Program-made: the position numbers and the translations under genes
In this document: positions 60,463 through 64,000 of the stretch, in pieces
Position numbering within the stretch: the first letter of the stretch is position 1
Layout of the letters: every line of letters begins with the position of its first letter
From: Lepidurus packardi
Lineage: Eukaryota > Arthropoda > Branchiopoda > Notostraca > Triopsidae
Direction of reading: 5' to 3'
Assembly (NCBI GenBank): GCA_023053545.1
Contig: JAKZAN010000053.1
Coordinates: 331,532-395,531 of the forward strand
Length of the DNA: 64,000 nucleotides
The notes under the pieces: generated by a model
Seen by the model: only the letters and a program-made list of their open reading frames with translations
What the model was told of the DNA's origin: nothing
The model's database searches: none

Positions 60463-61059
60463 CTACTTAATTTTTAGCCTTGACTTTAATTTGAGGAAGA
60501 TTAGTGCAAAGTTATAGGCTATTTCGAGGCAGCTTTGTTTTTCGTTTTCGGTGATTTTGAATGCGTTGCAAAGTTCCGTGATGCTGAATTTTTTATCTGT
60601 TCCATCTTGCCATTTTTGCATCATTATTTCCAGATCGAGTGCTTCGTTTTTGATTTTTCCGCACGACATTCTTTCGAGGCCGTTGTTGATTAGTTCGATG
60701 TCTGCATTGATGCGGTGCCCCACTAGAATTGCATTTCCGACATAATCGAGGAAGGCTTCAATTCCTTGAGCTTCAGTCATTTTTGTTGATTTACTTTCGA
60801 TTAAAAATGCGTTTGACATTCCGTTATCGTGTAAGAATTTGTATTGCAACATCACGCAATCGAAGGAGTCGCCAACAAATATTTGGTCGTTCATGATTGA
60901 AATGACGCTGAATCCAAAAATGACATCATTTTCAGGGTTTTGCCCCGAAGTGAGCATTTTTAGCGCTACGAATCGAGCTGGTTTTTTCTCGAATTTAGCC
61001 AAGTATGCCTTGTAAAATTCGGGGTATTCGCGGTTTATGTTTTTTAGCCAGTCGAGCAT
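60463..61059 (-). CDS. DnaQ-like 3'-5' exonuclease-fold protein without the catalytic acidic residues
   Basis: 198 aa. It begins MLDWLKNINREYPEFYKAYL, typical of flavobacterial PolC-epsilon-like exonucleases that accompany DUF294 proteins. The ExoI motif, usually VxDTETTG, reads FVALKMLTSG, so Lys34 and Leu36 replace the metal-binding Asp and Glu. ExoII is partly kept (LVGHRINADIELI, with Asp), but ExoIII lacks the His-x4-Asp (SCLEIAYNFALIF). The protein is therefore predicted to keep the fold and lose nuclease activity. It starts 1 base after the DUF294 gene and is probably cotranscribed with it. Confidence 0.75.
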   Translation of the reverse strand: MLDWLKNINREYPEFYKAYLAKFEKKPARFVALKMLTSGQNPENDVIFGFSVISIMNDQIFVGDSFDCVMLQYKFLHDNGMSNAFLIESKSTKMTEAQGIEAFLDYVGNAILVGHRINADIELINNGLERMSCGKIKNEALDLEIMMQKWQDGTDKKFSITELCNAFKITENEKQSCLEIAYNFALIFLKLKSRLKIK

Positions 61060-61060
61060 G

Positions 61061-62968
61061 TTATGAGAATTGTGTGAGTCGGAATCTGCCTTTAATAATT
61101 TCTTCCATTTCGCGCATTGGTGCGAATGCGTTTTTTAGTTTTTCGCGGTCGTTTTTAGACAATTCCGTGATGTTGATGTATTGACCGGAATTGTCGTTTT
61201 TTAGGCCTTCGATAGTTCTAAATTTTGATAGCACTAAGAACGCCTCTGCACAATTTAGATAGACTTCGGCATTTCTTGGTTCCTTCATTGCGAGTTGTTT
61301 GAATCGCATCCAAGTATTGTTGACGCCGCGAATGTTGTGGCTCAGTATTAGCATTCGTGCGCTGTCGACCAACGGCAAAATTGCTTTTGTTTTAATGTCA
61401 AATTTATCTCTGTTTTCGCCATCTTCTTCGACATTAAAGTTTTTAAAGAAGGTGAGTGGTGCGGCTCTCTTTAAGGTTTCATTGCCGAGATAATCGAAGA
61501 AAAGCGTTTGTTTTTTGAGGTCGGTAAAGATTATATTAAGCATTGCTTCCTCGATTGCTGGCTCACCGTATACGAGGTCAATATCGAAAAATATCGAGGC
61601 AATTTCCTTGTTTTCCCGTGGATTATTGATCCAGCTTGCGTATTGATTTGACCAGTCTGTGAAGGATTTGCACCAGATCATGTTGCTTGCCACGTGCCCG
61701 TTTGGACATGACGCGTAGCCCACTAGCTCTAATGTTGCAGTGGTTTTTTTAGCCAAACGCAGGAAATAATTTTTAACGTCTCGGTATTTTTCCGGTGCTA
61801 CATCTTCGAAAACCAAAATGCTGTCTTGATCTGTTTGCAAGAGCTGTTCCTTTCGGCCTTGGCTTCCCATACTGAACCAGCCAAAAGCGGCAGGAGGGGA
61901 GCCTAATTCTAGAATTGCCAGTTCGATTGCGCGTATTAATAGCGCTGCATTAATCTCGCTTGCGATGTTGTTTATGTGCGGTAGGGGAATATTTTTTGTG
62001 ATCGAGGTTTGCACTAGATCGGTTACTTTATTGCGAACATTGTTGAGTTCTGCTGCTGTTTTTGCGCGTTTCACTGCTTTTATGAGCACGCCCGGATTGC
62101 TGGCCTGCGCCATAATCAGGTCCCTTTGCGAGATGATTCCTTTAATTGTGGAGCGGTCTGATCCATCTTCGGTTACACAGAGGTGACTGATGTTGTGGGT
62201 TAGCATCAATAGCTGCGCCTCTGCAAGTGAGACACTTTCGCTGACAGTAACAACAGGTGAAGTCATTATTCTTTCCACGGGAGCAGTTAAAGGAAACCTT
62301 CCAGTTGCAATTTTAGCTCGCAAATCGGAGTCGGTCACCAATCCGACAGGCGCATTATTTCTTGCAATTATGACATTATCGATAACGTTTTCTGTCATAA
62401 GAAGTGCAATATCTTGTGCGATTGCTGCAGTATCTGCTAGAAGCGGTGTTTTATTAAAGGCTAACGATTGAAAATATTGAATTTCAGCTGGTTGTTCGTG
62501 GTATACGACATTTTCTGAAAGCAAAGTTCCGCGCTTTTGATCGTCTGGATTGCTTGTGTTCGTTGCAAAACTTTCTAAAAGAAAGTCCAATACTTGCGGA
62601 TTTCTGGCAACAAACGGTTTGAAAATATCGATTGGGATGGCGTATACAACACTTTCTTCGCGTGCTTTAGCCGTCATTTTATAGTTGTTTTTCGCAAAAA
62701 AGGGACGTAGACCGAAGATATCGCCAGGTTTGCATTTGTTGAGCAATGTTTCTTCGGCATCAGAAATTACCGAAAGATGCACATTTCCTGAGGCTACAAC
62801 ATAAAAACTATCATGAAGTGCATCATTAATTTGGAATAGCACTTTGTATTTTTCCAAATTAACCACCCGAATATTTTTAGAAATTTCAGCTAAATCATCA
62901 AAATGAAGATAATTGAATGGCTGATATTCTTTTAAGAAAAGGGCAATGCGTTCTGCAATAATGCTCAT
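61061..62968 (-). CDS. cNMP-binding/CBS/DUF294 putative nucleotidyltransferase
   Basis: 635 aa from the ATG at 62966-62968 (MSIIAERIALFLKEYQPF); the longer frame from 63037 starts with an untypical Cys-rich stretch. Domains in order: cyclic-nucleotide-binding-like (about 15-125, GDIFGLRPFFAKNNY), a CBS pair (about 175-300, LVTDSDLRAKIATGRFP and ISQRDLIMAQ), the DUF294 nucleotidyltransferase domain (about 330-470, WFSMGSQGRKEQLLQTDQDSILVFED, a GSx12DxD signature), and a DUF294 C-terminal helical domain. Proteins of this build are thought to be ligand-gated nucleotidyltransferases, sometimes called UTP-GlnB-like. Its standard partner in Flavobacteria is the exonuclease-fold gene directly downstream. 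Confidence 0.88.
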   Translation of the reverse strand: MSIIAERIALFLKEYQPFNYLHFDDLAEISKNIRVVNLEKYKVLFQINDALHDSFYVVASGNVHLSVISDAEETLLNKCKPGDIFGLRPFFAKNNYKMTAKAREESVVYAIPIDIFKPFVARNPQVLDFLLESFATNTSNPDDQKRGTLLSENVVYHEQPAEIQYFQSLAFNKTPLLADTAAIAQDIALLMTENVIDNVIIARNNAPVGLVTDSDLRAKIATGRFPLTAPVERIMTSPVVTVSESVSLAEAQLLMLTHNISHLCVTEDGSDRSTIKGIISQRDLIMAQASNPGVLIKAVKRAKTAAELNNVRNKVTDLVQTSITKNIPLPHINNIASEINAALLIRAIELAILELGSPPAAFGWFSMGSQGRKEQLLQTDQDSILVFEDVAPEKYRDVKNYFLRLAKKTTATLELVGYASCPNGHVASNMIWCKSFTDWSNQYASWINNPRENKEIASIFFDIDLVYGEPAIEEAMLNIIFTDLKKQTLFFDYLGNETLKRAAPLTFFKNFNVEEDGENRDKFDIKTKAILPLVDSARMLILSHNIRGVNNTWMRFKQLAMKEPRNAEVYLNCAEAFLVLSKFRTIEGLKNDNSGQYINITELSKNDREKLKNAFAPMREMEEIIKGRFRLTQFS

Positions 62969-63485
62969 GTGATTGGGATTGTGTTGTGGATGTAAAAATA
63001 GCTTTAAATAACAAAAAGCGCAACAGATATTTGACATATTCTATTTTACATAATATAAATTATAGGTCAAATAATTACGGGCGTATACTTAGCCATTTGT
63101 CGATGGATTTGCGCAGTTGCACCTGAATAAGCGCTTGTTTGGCGCTAAATCTTTATACTTTAAGAATCTACAGTTGTATAATTACTTGATTTTTAAGAGT
63201 TTTTGGCGATTATTCTCGCAAATAATCAAACTGAAATTTTTAGAAACTTAACATATTTCTTACTATATAATCATTGGCTTGTAATATACTTTTTACAATC
63301 ATGTTAAAAACATGTACTTAATCGATACTTTGGATATTTTAACGAAATTAAATTTCCATTTGTTAGCTGTCTAAATAGATTTGTAATGTTCACTTCAACG
63401 ATTAAAATATGCAATATGTCGACTGCTGCATGCTAATCGAAAACCGAATAAAAAATGATATAACAATACATTATCCAATTTAGTC
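62969..63485. other. 517-base gene-free region with a plus-strand -7 box
   Basis: AT-rich with many stop codons in all frames. It separates the divergent DUF294 gene and the DUF4874-type gene. I see an exact -7 motif TAGATTTG at 63376-63383 on the plus strand, about 100 bases before the next ATG, implying a long leader, and no convincing box for the minus-strand gene. A short GC-richer patch (63106-63150) contains GCGC-type repeats without clear structure. Confidence 0.4.
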
Positions 63486-64000
63486 ATGAAAAATATAACC
63501 TCACTCTCCTTGCGACTTTTTTGTTTTTTACGCTTCAGGCTCAGACAAATACCGTTGTTTATGCGCCAATTTCAGGTGCGATTTCTAATCCTGAGCGTGG
63601 CTTCTACAAGCATGTTGAAACGCACTCAACAAATTATGCGCCGCTTAGTCAAACTACCCTAACAAGTTATAGAACTGGGCAGAACGTAAATTTAATTTTG
63701 CGCTTGTTTTATCTTGAAGATTTTATCAACGCGCCAATTTCGAGTACGTATTTAACCAACATGCAATCAGATTTTGCTAAAATTAGAGCTTCTGGATTGA
63801 AATGTATTGTAAGATTCGCCTATTCTAATAATTATGGTGATGGTCGAATTTTAGATGCGTCAAAATCACAAGTTTTGGCACACATTGCACAACTAAAACC
63901 AATTTTGCAAAGCAATAGCGATGTCATATCAGTGGTTCAAGCAGGTTTTATTGGTGCTTGGGGCGAATGGTATTATACAACATACTTTGGTCAATCGCCA
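63486..64000 (+). pseudogene. Secreted DUF4874/DUF4832-type protein, frameshifted at the start and cut by window edge
   Basis: The long open frame to the window end reads …NLTLLATFLFFTLQAQ (signal peptide), then TNTVVYAPISGAISNPERGFYKHVETHS and VQAGFIGAWGEWYYT, features of the DUF4874/DUF4832 family of secreted Bacteroidetes proteins, often found with surface polysaccharide or T9SS systems. This frame has no ATG: an in-frame stop lies at 63461, and the only ATG (63486-63488) is one base out of frame, followed by five A. Six A would join ATG, Lys-Lys and the signal peptide in one frame. So the gene carries a one-base deletion, or the sequence has a homopolymer error, or a rare start such as ATT at 63470 is used. 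Confidence 0.7.

Noticed and set aside
63376..63383. TAGATTTG as a firm promoter of the DUF4874-type gene
   Set aside because: The motif is exact, but it lies about 100 bases from the ATG and has no TTG at proper spacing, so it is mentioned only in the intergenic entry.
62969..63485. Possible small RNA or tRNA in the 0.5-kb gap
   Set aside because: No cloverleaf, no GC-rich structured segment and no terminator hairpin is visible.

Overview
The window is a stretch of a Flavobacteriaceae chromosome, most likely Flavobacterium or a close relative. The evidence is the low GC content, the Bacteroidetes -7 promoter motif TAnnTTTG in front of many genes, a type IX secretion (T9SS) C-terminal sorting domain, Bacteroidetes-type surface lipoproteins, bacillithiol synthesis (BshA), a fused alpha/beta E1 dehydrogenase, GH3/serine-hydrolase and GH130 enzymes, and intergenic stem-loop repeats of the kind common in Flavobacterium. 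I see no rRNA, tRNA, CRISPR array, insertion sequence or prophage.

Layout. 1-6.2 kb (minus): a truncated secreted protein, a THUMP-like methyltransferase, two tandem M43 metalloprotease lipoproteins, a DUF4159 protein, a frameshifted rsmE and tsaD. 6.2-14 kb (plus): tamB, pfkA, gap and an N-acetylglucosamine-kinase-like gene. 14-17.2 kb (minus): ridA and lptD. 17.3-27.2 kb (plus): a cell-wall amidase, an MlaD-type lipid-transport protein, two Fe-S proteins with a HAD protein between them, a GH3/serine-hydrolase fusion, bshA and a PrcB-like lipoprotein. 27-32 kb: a beta-barrel protein, aroC, a dicarboxylate symporter and a T9SS cargo protein. 32-39.5 kb: DNA maintenance (mutS2, ung), a transglutaminase, an orphan binding protein, a nucleoside phosphorylase, an SUI1 factor and a 2-oxoglutarate-type oxygenase. 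39.7-44 kb: the E1 dehydrogenase, a GH130 phosphorylase and three very small hydrophilic or membrane proteins.

Two accessory-looking operons stand out. The first (44.1-53.0 kb, minus) is a nine-gene aromatic catabolic operon plus an overlooked 55-residue membrane protein. It encodes a CoA ligase, a salicylyl-CoA 5-hydroxylase/Old Yellow Enzyme fusion, a flavin reductase, a thioesterase, a gentisate 1,2-dioxygenase, a FAH-family hydrolase and a maleate isomerase. Together these form a plausible complete route salicylate -> salicylyl-CoA -> gentisyl-CoA -> gentisate -> maleylpyruvate -> maleate + pyruvate -> fumarate. A true nitrilase in the middle suggests that the natural substrate is a nitrile. 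The second (55.1-60.4 kb, plus) is a seven-gene, translationally overlapped operon around a type III polyketide synthase. It carries its own acyl carrier protein, ketosynthase, dehydratase, phosphopantetheinyl transferase, methyltransferase and flavoprotein, and looks like a self-contained pathway for a lipidic polyketide.

The right end (60.5-64 kb) holds an exonuclease-like protein lacking its metal ligands, its partner DUF294/CBS/cNMP protein, a 0.5-kb gene-free region and the start of a secreted DUF4874/DUF4832-type protein. Two genes (rsmE and this last one) are broken by single-base changes in poly-A runs, which may be real or may be assembly errors.
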